Origin: Allomeiothermus silvanus DSM 9946
Lineage (GTDB): Bacteria > Deinococcota > Deinococci > Deinococcales > Thermaceae
Length of the DNA stretch: 64,000 nucleotides
Direction: 5' to 3'
Assembly (NCBI RefSeq): GCF_000092125.1
Contig: NC_014212.1
Coordinates: 1,322,001 to 1,386,000, forward strand
The notes under the pieces are model-generated. The model was not told the origin of the DNA, searched no databases, and saw only the letters and a program-made list of their open reading frames with translations. Made by a program: the position numbers and the translations under genes. Shown here in pieces: positions 24,306-32,268 of this stretch; position 1 is the first letter of the stretch, and the number at the start of each line of letters is the position of its first letter.

Positions 24306-25463
24306 GTGGACGCTCGAGCCCGGATTGAAAGCGAAGCCCGCGCGCGGGGGTTTCTGGTGGCCTGGGCGCCGGTGGACTTGCCCGAGGAGGCGCGGCTAGG
24401 CTATATGGATTGGCTGGCCGCAGGAAATCAGGCCGGTATGGGCTACCTCGAGGCCCGCATAGAGGATCGGCTTGCCCCTACCCGCCGTTTTTCTTGGGCC
24501 AAAAGCGTGTTGGTGCTGGCGGCCTCCCACGCATACCCCGACCCCGGCTTACCGGAAGGGGGGGTGCGCATCGGACGGGTGGCCCGCTACGCCTGGGTAC
24601 GCGACTACCACACGCTGCTGCAGCCCCATATCGAAAGCTTGGAGAACCTAGCCCGGCGGCTTGGCCTCGAGGCCAAGGGGTACGTGGACCATGGCCCGCT
24701 TTCCGAGCGCAGTTACGCGGTGTTGGCGGGTTTGGGCTGGATCGGGAAAAACGCCATGCTGATGCGGATGGAAGAGGGCAGCTACCTCACCTTGGCGGTG
24801 TTGTTGACCTCGCTCGTGCTCGAGGATTTACCGGAAGAGCGCTACCCCAACCGTTGTGGACGCTGCACCCGGTGTTTTACCGCCTGCCCGACGAACGCCC
24901 TTCCTGGCAATGGCTCCCTCGACGCGAGGCGCTGCATCAGCTACTGGACCATCGAGCACCGCGGGTGGATCCCCACCGAGCTATGGCCCGGTCTGGGGGA
25001 TTGGATTCTGGGCTGTGACATCTGCCAGCAGGTTTGCCCCTGGAACCGCAAAGCCCGGGAGTTCTGGCAGGATTTCACCCCTGAAGCGGAACTGGCCCAT
25101 CCGGACGTTCAGGATTTTTTCTTTCTCTCAGGGCACGCGTTTGCCCGCAAGTACGCCGGCACGGTGTTTTTGCGCCCGGGGCGTACCCGCTTGGCGCGCA
25201 ATGCCCTGATCGCCCTTGCCAATGCCCAAGATGAGCGGTATCTGCCCCTGGTGCGCCGAGCTGCGGAGGATGTCAGCCCGCTCGTACGGGCTACCGCTGC
25301 CCATACCCTGGCTCGCTTAGGAGACACCGCCGCTGCCGAGAAACGGCTCACCGACCCTGACGAAAACGTTATCCGCGAGGCTCGGGCTGCCTTGGATCAA
25401 GCGTTATGTAGGGTTTCGCCTTTGGCTACCCCGGAAACCGTCCCTGGCGGATCACGTCGCTGA
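24306..25463 (+). CDS. queG: Epoxyqueuosine reductase
   Basis: 385 residues. Cobalamin- and iron-sulfur-dependent enzyme that makes queuosine from epoxyqueuosine in tRNA. N-terminal cobalamin-binding part with KSVLVLAASH and GWIGKNAMLM; two 4Fe-4S motifs, CGRCTRCFTACPTNAL and GCDICQQVCPWN; and a C-terminal HEAT-like repeat (VRRAAEDVSPLVRATAAHTLARLGD, about 300-370) as in longer QueG proteins. GTG 24306. Its end overlaps the end of the convergent phosphoesterase gene by 38 bases. Confidence 0.92.
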   Translation: MDARARIESEARARGFLVAWAPVDLPEEARLGYMDWLAAGNQAGMGYLEARIEDRLAPTRRFSWAKSVLVLAASHAYPDPGLPEGGVRIGRVARYAWVRDYHTLLQPHIESLENLARRLGLEAKGYVDHGPLSERSYAVLAGLGWIGKNAMLMRMEEGSYLTLAVLLTSLVLEDLPEERYPNRCGRCTRCFTACPTNALPGNGSLDARRCISYWTIEHRGWIPTELWPGLGDWILGCDICQQVCPWNRKAREFWQDFTPEAELAHPDVQDFFFLSGHAFARKYAGTVFLRPGRTRLARNALIALANAQDERYLPLVRRAAEDVSPLVRATAAHTLARLGDTAAAEKRLTDPDENVIREARAALDQALCRVSPLATPETVPGGSRR

Positions 25464-26148
25464 GTACCGGGGGTAGCTCCCAGGCGGCTAGGTCAAAAAG
25501 CACTTGGCCAAAATCGTACGGTACTTTTAGAAAACGCACCTTGAGAGCAGGTTGTCCTTCTTGTGCTTGTGGGATCTCCTCGAGCAGCAGCACGTCCGCA
25601 CCTGGCTCGCCGCCTAAGGTGAGCCCCACCGATCCAGGGTCTACCAAGATCCCCTGCCCCACCCGGCGCTCGTAGGGGATGTGTTTGCCTGCCGCTACCA
25701 TGTAGCGAGCCCGCGATTGCTCGAACATCCGTACTAAGTCGGTGACCGGGATGTCGATATCGAGCTTGACCTCGGGGTCATCGGGGGTGCCGTGGAACGC
25801 CAACAGCCGCCCCCCACCGATATCCATGCGGTGGCGCGAGCGCAGGTTGCGTAAAAAGTTCAGCTCGCGTTTGCCCAGCTGGGTGATGGTCCACTGCAAA
25901 ACGGTTTCGGCGATCCCCGAACGGGCCTCGCTGGGCAGGTTGAAAGCCACTCGGATGTCGGCGGAGCCTAACACGCAGGCGATCCCCTCGCGCTCGAGCA
26001 ACCTTAGCACCTGGCGAGGGTGGGGGCCATACCCCACCAGGTCACCGATGGCCAGAACCTGATCCACTCCTTCTTCCCGGAGTGCGGTGAGCGCGGCCTC
26101 TAAGGCGGGCAGGTTAGCGTGGATGTCGGCGATAATTCCAATCCGCAT
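25426..26148 (-). CDS. Calcineurin-like metallophosphoesterase, altered metal/catalytic motifs
   Basis: 240 residues of the YfcE/MJ0936-like group. Motif I DIHANLPAL and motif II GDLVGYGPHP are normal. The GNHD motif reads GSADIRV and the last GHTH motif reads GKHIPYERR, so the Asn, the catalytic His and one metal-binding His are missing or moved. AFHGTPDD (the GxH motif) is kept. Related Thermaceae proteins known to me with GNAD suggest a variant group rather than a dead enzyme, but activity cannot be told. Divergent from lnt with a short shared region. Confidence 0.75.
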   Translation of the reverse strand: MRIGIIADIHANLPALEAALTALREEGVDQVLAIGDLVGYGPHPRQVLRLLEREGIACVLGSADIRVAFNLPSEARSGIAETVLQWTITQLGKRELNFLRNLRSRHRMDIGGGRLLAFHGTPDDPEVKLDIDIPVTDLVRMFEQSRARYMVAAGKHIPYERRVGQGILVDPGSVGLTLGGEPGADVLLLEEIPQAQEGQPALKVRFLKVPYDFGQVLFDLAAWELPPVLSDVIRQGRFPG

Positions 26149-26207
26149 GTATGCCCCTATTCTTACATGAAAATCTGGTGAGCCATGGCAATCTCACTGC
26201 CCCCCGC

Positions 26208-26213
26208 TATGCT
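26208..26213 (+). promoter_or_regulatory. -10 box for lnt, leaderless-type
   Basis: TATGCT, six bases, GTG 26220; a weak -35 ATGGCA lies 17 bases upstream (26185-26190). Confidence 0.45.
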
Positions 26214-26219
26214 AGGGGC

Positions 26220-27617
26220 GTGTGGGATCGCGCGCGCCCTCCTTTGGTCTGGTTTTTGTTGGGCCTAGGCTTGGCGGTCACGCTGCCGCCTTCCCCGCTG
26301 GGGATCTTGGCCCCGCTCCCGCTGGCCCCGCTTGTGCTAGGGGGTGGGTTTGGGGTGGGGATGTGGGCTGGCCTGGGTTTTTGGAGCATGCACCTGATTT
26401 GGCTCCCCTGGAGCTTTGCCGAGCTGTTTGGGCCGTGGGGGGTAGTTCCCTTTATTCCGCTGATTTTGGCCAAGGCAGCGACTTGGGGCATACTCTTTGG
26501 CCTCACCCTAAGGCGGCCCTTGGCGCGGGTAGGGGGGTGGGTGGTGCTGGAGTACCTCACCTCGCTGGGGGAACTGGCCTTCCCCTGGGGATTTGTGGGC
26601 TACAGCTTAGTGGGGGCGCCGGGCCGCTGGCTGGCTGCTGTGGGGGGGGTGTATTTGCTCTCGCTGGTGGTGCTGCTGGTAGCCTACGGGTTGGGCCAGC
26701 GGCGGTACTGGGTGGCGATTCCCTGGGTGCTGCTGTGGGTGTTGCCGCTTCCCCCCGCCCAACCCACACAGACTGCGCTGCTGGTGCAGGGGAACGTGAA
26801 CCCGCTGCGTAAGGTAGCGGGAAACGTCCCTGACGAGCAGGTATATATAAACCTGACCCGGCAGGGCCTGGCCGAGCACCCTGAGGCGCGGTTGGTGGTC
26901 TGGCCCGAGACCGCGGTATCGGCATTTCCGCCTGAACTTCCTGCGGTCTTGGGGGGCCGGGAGTTGGTGAGCGGGTTCAACGCTGAGGGCGGATACAACC
27001 GGGTGGTGCGCTACGTTGACGGGCGGATCCTCGAGACCTACGACAAAAACCGCTTAGCTCCCTTCGGGGAATTCTTCCCCTGGCAGCGTTACATCGGCCC
27101 GGTCTATAGCTTTTTTTTCCGGGCTTTTGGCTTCAGCGCTGACCTCGCCAGCCGTCCCTTTGGCAGCGGCTACCGCACTTTGGGGCCTTACGGGGCCTAT
27201 ATCTGCTACGAGTCGGTGTTCCCGGAGGTGGCTCGAGCCCTCACCCTGCGGGGGGCGGGGGTCTTGGTACTTGGCTCCAACGATGCGTGGTTTGGCCCCA
27301 GCTTTGGCGCCCTTCAGCACTTCCAGATGGGCCGCTTGCGGGCGGTAGAGAACGGGCGCTGGCTCTTGCGGGCGGGCAATGACGGGGTGACGGCTGCGAT
27401 TGACCCCTACGGGCGGGTGGTGGCTCGGATACCGCAACATGTGGCGGGCTACCTGGCCGCCCCCTACGCCCCTGCTACCGGACAGACCCTCTACACCCGG
27501 CTGGGTGACTGGGCGGTGCTCATCGGGCTGGGGTTGCTGGTGTGGGTGCGCGCTTCCCGGCTGCGCCGCTTGACCTGGCGCGAGCGCAACTGGGGAGACG
27601 TAACGGTGCCGCGCTAG
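26220..27617 (+). CDS. lnt: Apolipoprotein N-acyltransferase
   Basis: 465 residues. Adds the third acyl chain to lipoproteins at the outer face of the inner membrane. Six or seven N-terminal membrane segments (WFLLGLGLAVTLPPSPLGILAPLPLAPLV and on), then a nitrilase domain with its triad: Glu in VWPETAVSAF, Lys in YDKNRLAPFGEFFP and Cys in YICYESVFPEV. One more membrane segment at the end (WAVLIGLGLLVWV). GTG 26220 is preferred over the ATG at 26151 because the promoter and -10 box lie between them. Its presence is consistent with a diderm envelope. Confidence 0.88.
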   Translation: MWDRARPPLVWFLLGLGLAVTLPPSPLGILAPLPLAPLVLGGGFGVGMWAGLGFWSMHLIWLPWSFAELFGPWGVVPFIPLILAKAATWGILFGLTLRRPLARVGGWVVLEYLTSLGELAFPWGFVGYSLVGAPGRWLAAVGGVYLLSLVVLLVAYGLGQRRYWVAIPWVLLWVLPLPPAQPTQTALLVQGNVNPLRKVAGNVPDEQVYINLTRQGLAEHPEARLVVWPETAVSAFPPELPAVLGGRELVSGFNAEGGYNRVVRYVDGRILETYDKNRLAPFGEFFPWQRYIGPVYSFFFRAFGFSADLASRPFGSGYRTLGPYGAYICYESVFPEVARALTLRGAGVLVLGSNDAWFGPSFGALQHFQMGRLRAVENGRWLLRAGNDGVTAAIDPYGRVVARIPQHVAGYLAAPYAPATGQTLYTRLGDWAVLIGLGLLVWVRASRLRRLTWRERNWGDVTVPR

Positions 27618-27623
27618 AAGTCA

Positions 27624-27652
27624 TTGACAAGGCCTTAGAAGCTGCGTAAGCT
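27624..27652 (+). promoter_or_regulatory. Promoter for tRNA-Leu (and probably secG)
   Basis: TTGACA (27624-27629), 17 bases, TAAGCT (27647-27652), just after the lnt stop. Confidence 0.65.
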
Positions 27653-27659
27653 ATCAGGC

Positions 27660-27680
27660 GACCTCGCCCTGAGGTCTTTT
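27660..27680 (+). terminator. Stem-loop, probably lnt terminator
   Basis: GACCTC, loop GCCCT, GAGGTC, TTTT. It lies almost at the expected start of the tRNA transcript, so it can end lnt mRNA without stopping the tRNA promoter. Confidence 0.55.
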
Positions 27681-27716
27681 GGGGGTTGCGCAGCCCCTGA
27701 CCCTGCGCACAAGCAA

Positions 27717-27802
27717 GCCGGGATGGCGGAATCGGTAGACGCACTCGACTCAAAATCGAGCGGTTAGCAGCCATGGGGGTTCGAGTCCCCCTCCCGGCAC
27801 CA
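27717..27802 (+). tRNA. tRNA-Leu (CAA anticodon)
   Basis: Class II tRNA with acceptor GCCGGGA / TCCCGGC, anticodon loop CTCAAAA (CAA), a long variable arm, T arm GGTTCGAGTCC and encoded CCA. Confidence 0.93.
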
Positions 27803-27843
27803 AGACGCATCAACTGGGCCGGTGGCCCGGGTTCGGAGGATCG

Positions 27844-28071
27844 ATGGAAATTGTCTATAACCTTCTTCTGGTTCTTTACCTGCTGATAGCGGCGGGTTTG
27901 GTGTATTTTGTGCTCGCGCAGGAGCCCAAACAGACCGGGGGTGACATTCTGGGGGGCTCGAGCGATCTGTTCCAAGCGCGCGGAGTAACCGGCGGCTTGT
28001 ACCGCATCACCGTGGTGCTGGGGATCGCCTTTGTGGTGCTGGCCTGGCTGCTGGGCCGTTTGCCGCGCTAA
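27844..28071 (+). CDS. secG: Preprotein translocase subunit SecG
   Basis: 75 residues, two membrane helices (MEIVYNLLLVLYLLIAAGLVYFVLAQ; GLYRITVVLGIAFVVLAWLLG) joined by the glycine-rich GGDILGGSSDLFQARGVTG loop typical of SecG. Partner of SecYE in protein export. GGAGG lies before the ATG. It follows tRNA-Leu by 41 bases and probably shares its transcript. Confidence 0.92.
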   Translation: MEIVYNLLLVLYLLIAAGLVYFVLAQEPKQTGGDILGGSSDLFQARGVTGGLYRITVVLGIAFVVLAWLLGRLPR

Positions 28072-28093
28072 GCAATAAGCTCGAGCATCGGTG

Positions 28094-28118
28094 GGCGTCC
28101 GCTTTGGACGCCATTTTT
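28094..28118 (+). terminator. Terminator after secG
   Basis: GGCGTCC, loop GCTTT, GGACGCC, then ATTTTT. Confidence 0.85.
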
Positions 28119-28203
28119 GTCTTCGGGCTTGAATCGCCTCTACCTTCCCCTTGTATCCACCGGTTGGTGGATGGGCCTCCGTCTGGTGGTAGCTTAGCCA
28201 CCC

Positions 28204-29343
28204 TGAACCCGGACAAACACATGTGAGACTCTAAGCTGGGATAAAAAGAGGGGAACCGACCAGGAAAGGAGGTTCCCCAGGTGCAGTTTACCACCGTTGG
28301 CCGAGAGATATGGAGAGGCGCTAGACAAGCACAGAGGCTGGCCGAGGCCAACGCAAGCGACCCAGAGGTCCAGGAACGTCTGCGCAAGCTCCGACTGGTC
28401 AAAGCCCTGCGTGAAAGTAAAAAGAGCTGGAAGGAGATCCAGGACCTGGTCGGGATCAGCCGGGCCACCTACCACCGCTGGCAAAAAGCCCTAAAAGAAA
28501 AGGGCCTGGCTGGACTCAAACCCCGCTCCCGCCGCCCTAAGCACCTGCGCACAAAGGTCCACTGGACCCCAGGGCTGCTCATTAGAATAGAAACTCTCCG
28601 CAAGGAAAACCCCACCTGGGGACGCTGGTCCATCTGGCTTACCCTCCGCAAGGAGGGTTTCCAGATGAGCGAACGCACGGTGGGGCGCATCCTGGCCTAC
28701 CTGGAGAAGCACCGACGTATCGAGAGCGTGGCCGGCTACCTGGCCCGGACTCAAAGAGGGAAGCTAAAGCGAAGGGTAAACCGGCCCTACGCCAAAAGGA
28801 AGCCCCGAGGATACGAGGCCAGGGCTCCTGGGGACCTGGTCCAGGTGGACACCCTCACCCTGACCTTAGGACCGGGAAGCATGGTCAAGCACTTCTCGGC
28901 GATTGACCTCCATAGCCGGTTTGTCCTGGCGGAGGTGCACAGCCGGGCCACGGCTAAGCTTTCTGAGGGGTTCTTGTCCTTGCTTCTGGCCAGGGCCCCT
29001 TTTCCCATCCGGGCCATCCAGGTGGATGGGGGCAGCGAGTTCATGGCCGAGTTTGAGGAGGCCTGCTGTGCTCTGGGGATTGCCTTGTTTGTGCTACCGC
29101 CGAGGAGTCCTAAACTCAATGGTCACGTGGAGCGGATGCAGCGGACCTTCAAGGAGGAGTTCTACACCCGGCCTTTGCCCACCCCGCTCAGCGAGCTGCA
29201 GGCAGAGCTGGATACCTACCTGGACTACTACAACCGCCGAAGGCCTCACATGGCCCTGGGGGGTCTTGCTCCGCTGGAGTTTTTGGCTAAGATGCAAGAG
29301 GAGTCGGTTCCTCAAAGAGTCTCAAATGTGTTGACCGATTACA
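28204..29343 (+). mobile_element. IS481-like insertion sequence, copy B (1140 bp)
   Basis: Flanked by the 5-bp duplication CACCC (28199-28203, 29344-29348). The right end abuts the -35 box of the following ABC operon. Near its left end a hairpin GGGGAACC/GGTTCCCC (28250-28257, 28271-28278) covers part of the transposase ribosome site. Confidence 0.92.
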
Positions 29344-29366
29344 CACCCTTGACATCTCAAGGGTAA
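28281..29366 (+). CDS. IS481-like transposase, copy B (stop codon outside the IS)
   Basis: Same body as copy A up to VLTDY; the frame leaves the IS and stops after TPLTSQG in the promoter of the ABC operon. Helix-turn-helix plus rve DDE core (VQVD, VDGG, VERMQ) intact. GTG start, AAGGAGG ribosome site eight bases upstream. Confidence 0.88.
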   Translation: MQFTTVGREIWRGARQAQRLAEANASDPEVQERLRKLRLVKALRESKKSWKEIQDLVGISRATYHRWQKALKEKGLAGLKPRSRRPKHLRTKVHWTPGLLIRIETLRKENPTWGRWSIWLTLRKEGFQMSERTVGRILAYLEKHRRIESVAGYLARTQRGKLKRRVNRPYAKRKPRGYEARAPGDLVQVDTLTLTLGPGSMVKHFSAIDLHSRFVLAEVHSRATAKLSEGFLSLLLARAPFPIRAIQVDGGSEFMAEFEEACCALGIALFVLPPRSPKLNGHVERMQRTFKEEFYTRPLPTPLSELQAELDTYLDYYNRRRPHMALGGLAPLEFLAKMQEESVPQRVSNVLTDYTPLTSQG

Positions 29367-29377
29367 CTAGATACCTT
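29349..29377 (+). promoter_or_regulatory. Promoter and palindrome before the ABC importer operon
   Basis: TTGACA (29349-29354), 17 bases, TACCTT (29372-29377). The -35 lies in a palindrome CTTGACATCTCAAG (29348-29361), which could be an operator. The IS481-like target duplication ends at 29348. Confidence 0.55.
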
Positions 29378-29458
29378 GAACCGGAGTCCAAAGCTAGCTG
29401 CGTGAATGCCCCATTTTCAAGCTGCTAGACCTGTTGGATAAAAATGCAGGAGGCATGA

Positions 29459-31192
29459 ATGAAAAAAATCTTTGTTCTGGGCATGCTGGTGCTAACGGGC
29501 TTGGTCCTGGCGCAGCCCAAGGTGTTCAAGGGCACCGAGATCGGGAAGCCGGGCGGTTCGCTGCGCATCTCTTCGATCTCTGACCCGCGCACCTTCAACC
29601 CCTTTGTGGCTAGAGAAACATCCTCGACCGACATCATCAACAACTTCTTCCCCTACCTCACCGGCTATAACCCCTACACCCTGCAGCCCGAAGGTTTTCT
29701 GGCCACCTCCTGGGAGGTGCGCAACAACGGGCTCACGGTGATCTTCAAGCTGCGCCAGGGGGCCAAGTGGTCGGATGGGCAGACCATCGATGCCGACGAT
29801 GTAATTTTTAGCGCCACCGTCCACGCCGATCCCAAGGTGAACTCCAACAGCCGCTCGAGCTTCGTCCTCGATGGCCAGCCGATCAAGTGGAGCAAGGTCG
29901 ATCAGTACACGGTGCGCGCGGACTTCCCCAAGCCCTACGCCCCGGCTTTAATCCAGAGCTGGCTCATCGCCCCCGAGCACATCTTCGGCCCGGCCTACCG
30001 CCAGGGGCCGGAGAAGCTGCAAGCGCTCTACAACCTGGATACCCCGCCGGCCCAGATCGTGGTGGGCGGCCCCTTTACCCTCGACCAGTACGCCAAGGGC
30101 GAGCGGGTGGTGCTCAAGCGCAACCCGAGCTACTGGGGCACCGACGAGAAGAGTAACCCAGTAGCCTACCTGGAGCGCTGGACCTTCCAGATCGTCTCCA
30201 ACACCGAAGCCCAGCTGGCCCGCTTCCTGGGTGGGGATGCCGACCTCTACGCCGCCCCCGACGGCGACAAGGTGGCCCAGGTGCTGGAGCGCATCCGCTC
30301 AGGCCGCCTCAACGCTCAGATCTTCCCCAACGCCGACGTGACCACCGGCACCAACTTCATCGTCTTCAACTGGAACAACAAGGATCCGTTCAAGGCCAAC
30401 CTCTTCCGCCAGGTGAAGTTCAGAAGGGCCATGGCTCACCTGATGGATAAGAAGTCCATGATCGAAGTGGCCCAGGGCGGGCTGGGGCGTCCGCAGTGGA
30501 GCCCTATTTCGATTCCCGTCAAGCAGTTCTTCACCGACGACGTGGCCAAGTACGAGTTCAGCCCGCAAAAGGCCACCCAGCTCCTGGCCGAACTCGGCTT
30601 CCGCACCAAGAACAAAGACGGCTTCTTAGTGAATGCCCAGGGTCAGGTGCTCGAGTTCAACCTGGCCACCAACCAGGGCAACACCCTGCGCGAGCGGATC
30701 GCCCAGATCTTCGCCGATGAGGCCCGGAAGGTCGGGGTCAAGGTCAACTACCGCCCCATCGACTTCAACGAGCTGGTGCGCCAGCTCACCAGCCCCGCTG
30801 CCGACGGCACCCGGGAGTTCGACGCCATCCTCATCGGCCTCACCGGAGGTATCGAGCCGGCCTTTAGCCGCAACGTGTGGCAGCTCAACGGCTCGCTGCA
30901 CATGTGGAACCTGGGGATGAACGGGCAGAACCCCACCCGCCTCGAGCCGTTCGAGGTACTCATTGATAAGCTGATGACCCAAGGGGCTACCACCCTCGAT
31001 CCGGCCAAGCGGCGCGAGATCTACGTGCAGTTCCAGAAGGTGGTGGCGGAGAACTTGCCGGTCATCTACACCGTGGCCCCGGCCTATAACCCGGCCCGCC
31101 TCAACCGCATCGGCGGTCTCTTCGGCAAGGAGGAGATCAACGCCATCGTCGGGCAGTACCCCTACATCGAAACGGTCTTCGCCAAAGAATAA
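29459..31192 (+). CDS. Peptide/oligopeptide ABC transporter, solute-binding protein
   Basis: 577 residues of SBP family 5 (DppA/OppA-like), with a signal peptide (IFVLGMLVLTGLVLAQ). Visible: GGSLRISSISDPRTFNPF, the family signature WSDGQTIDADDVIFSATV, FPKPYAPALI, VGGPFTLDQY and FRQVKFRRAMAHLMDK. No lipobox cysteine follows the signal, so it is either periplasmic or held by the membrane without a lipid. AGGAGG before ATG. First of five genes of a full importer; substrate is probably peptides, but related proteins carry nickel or sugars. Confidence 0.9.
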   Translation: MKKIFVLGMLVLTGLVLAQPKVFKGTEIGKPGGSLRISSISDPRTFNPFVARETSSTDIINNFFPYLTGYNPYTLQPEGFLATSWEVRNNGLTVIFKLRQGAKWSDGQTIDADDVIFSATVHADPKVNSNSRSSFVLDGQPIKWSKVDQYTVRADFPKPYAPALIQSWLIAPEHIFGPAYRQGPEKLQALYNLDTPPAQIVVGGPFTLDQYAKGERVVLKRNPSYWGTDEKSNPVAYLERWTFQIVSNTEAQLARFLGGDADLYAAPDGDKVAQVLERIRSGRLNAQIFPNADVTTGTNFIVFNWNNKDPFKANLFRQVKFRRAMAHLMDKKSMIEVAQGGLGRPQWSPISIPVKQFFTDDVAKYEFSPQKATQLLAELGFRTKNKDGFLVNAQGQVLEFNLATNQGNTLRERIAQIFADEARKVGVKVNYRPIDFNELVRQLTSPAADGTREFDAILIGLTGGIEPAFSRNVWQLNGSLHMWNLGMNGQNPTRLEPFEVLIDKLMTQGATTLDPAKRREIYVQFQKVVAENLPVIYTVAPAYNPARLNRIGGLFGKEEINAIVGQYPYIETVFAKE

Positions 31193-31206
31193 AACTCGCT
31201 GCTGCG

Positions 31207-31231
31207 GGGGGCGGGCGCGCCGCTCGCCCCC
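31207..31231 (+). promoter_or_regulatory. Intercistronic stem-loop
   Basis: GGGGGCGGGCG, three-base loop, CGCTCGCCCCC (one G-T pair) directly after the binding-protein gene. Without a clear T run; probably protects or partly ends the binding-protein mRNA so that it is made in excess over the permeases. Confidence 0.6.
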
Positions 31232-31261
31232 TTCGGCTTGGAAAGCGGCGCGGAAGTCACT

Positions 31262-32260
31262 ATGTGGAGCTACATCGTTCGGCGGTTGCTTCAGCTCATT
31301 CCGACCTTTTTCGGGGCTACGTTGCTGGCCTTCATCATCATCCAGCTAGCGCCAGGGGATTTCGTCACCCGCCTCGAACTCGACCCCACCCAAACGCGAG
31401 AATCCATCGCCTCCTTACGGCGGGAGTTCGCCCTCGACCAGCCCTGGACGGTGCAGTACGCCAAGTGGGTCTCAGGGGTACTGCAAGGAAAACTGGGGCT
31501 TTCCCTTTCCTACAAGGCCGATGTCTGGAAGGTGATCTGGCCTCGCATCCTCAACTCGATGGTGCTGGTGGTGCTCTCCACCCTGCTCATCTATCTGATT
31601 GCCATTCCAGTGGGGGTGTACTCGGCCATCCGCCAATACTCGGTGGGGGATCGCATCCTCACGGTGCTGGCCTTTATAGGGGTGGCGATCCCCAACTTTT
31701 TCTTCGCGCTGATCATGCTCTTCGTGGCGGTGTGGCTCAACGACGCTATGGGCATGAAGATCCTGCCGATCGGCGGGATGACCTCGGAGTTCGTGGGCGG
31801 GGTGCCGTACTTGCAGGCCCCCTGGTGGCAGCGCACCCTGGATGTGCTGTGGCACGCTCTACCGGTGGTGCTGGTGCTGGCTACTACCGGAACGGCCGGG
31901 CTCATCCGGGTGATGCGCGGGCAGATGCTCGAGGTGCTCTCCCAAGACTACATCCGCACCGCCCGGGCCAAGGGGGTGACCGAGCGGATTGCCATCTATA
32001 AACATGCCTTGCGCAACGCGGTGATTCCGATCGTGGCGGGGATCGGGTTCCTGCTCCCTGCGCTCATCGGCGGGGCCGGGTTGATCGAGGTGGTGATGGC
32101 TTGGCCGGGAATCACGCCTATGCTGCTCGATGCCATCTCGGCGGTGGACCTCTACCTGGTTATGGGATTCATCACCGTCACCACCATCCTGCTCATGCTG
32201 GGCAACCTGCTCTCCGACCTCCTTTTGGCCTGGGTGGACCCCAGGATTCGCTACAACTAG
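31262..32260 (+). CDS. Peptide ABC transporter permease, DppB-type
   Basis: 332 residues, six membrane segments, starting with the family signature YIVRRLLQLIPTFFGATLLAFIIIQLAPGD and carrying the EAA loop (QDYIRTARAKGVTERIAIYKHALRNAVIPI) that docks to the ATPases. Forms the channel with the next permease. ATG 31262; an in-frame TTG at 31238 is less likely. Confidence 0.88.
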   Translation: MWSYIVRRLLQLIPTFFGATLLAFIIIQLAPGDFVTRLELDPTQTRESIASLRREFALDQPWTVQYAKWVSGVLQGKLGLSLSYKADVWKVIWPRILNSMVLVVLSTLLIYLIAIPVGVYSAIRQYSVGDRILTVLAFIGVAIPNFFFALIMLFVAVWLNDAMGMKILPIGGMTSEFVGGVPYLQAPWWQRTLDVLWHALPVVLVLATTGTAGLIRVMRGQMLEVLSQDYIRTARAKGVTERIAIYKHALRNAVIPIVAGIGFLLPALIGGAGLIEVVMAWPGITPMLLDAISAVDLYLVMGFITVTTILLMLGNLLSDLLLAWVDPRIRYN

Positions 32261-32268
32261 GAGCGCCC

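Noticed and set aside
27660-27680. Attenuator for tRNA-Leu
   Set aside because: The stem lies almost at the expected transcription start, too early to act on that transcript; better as the lnt terminator.
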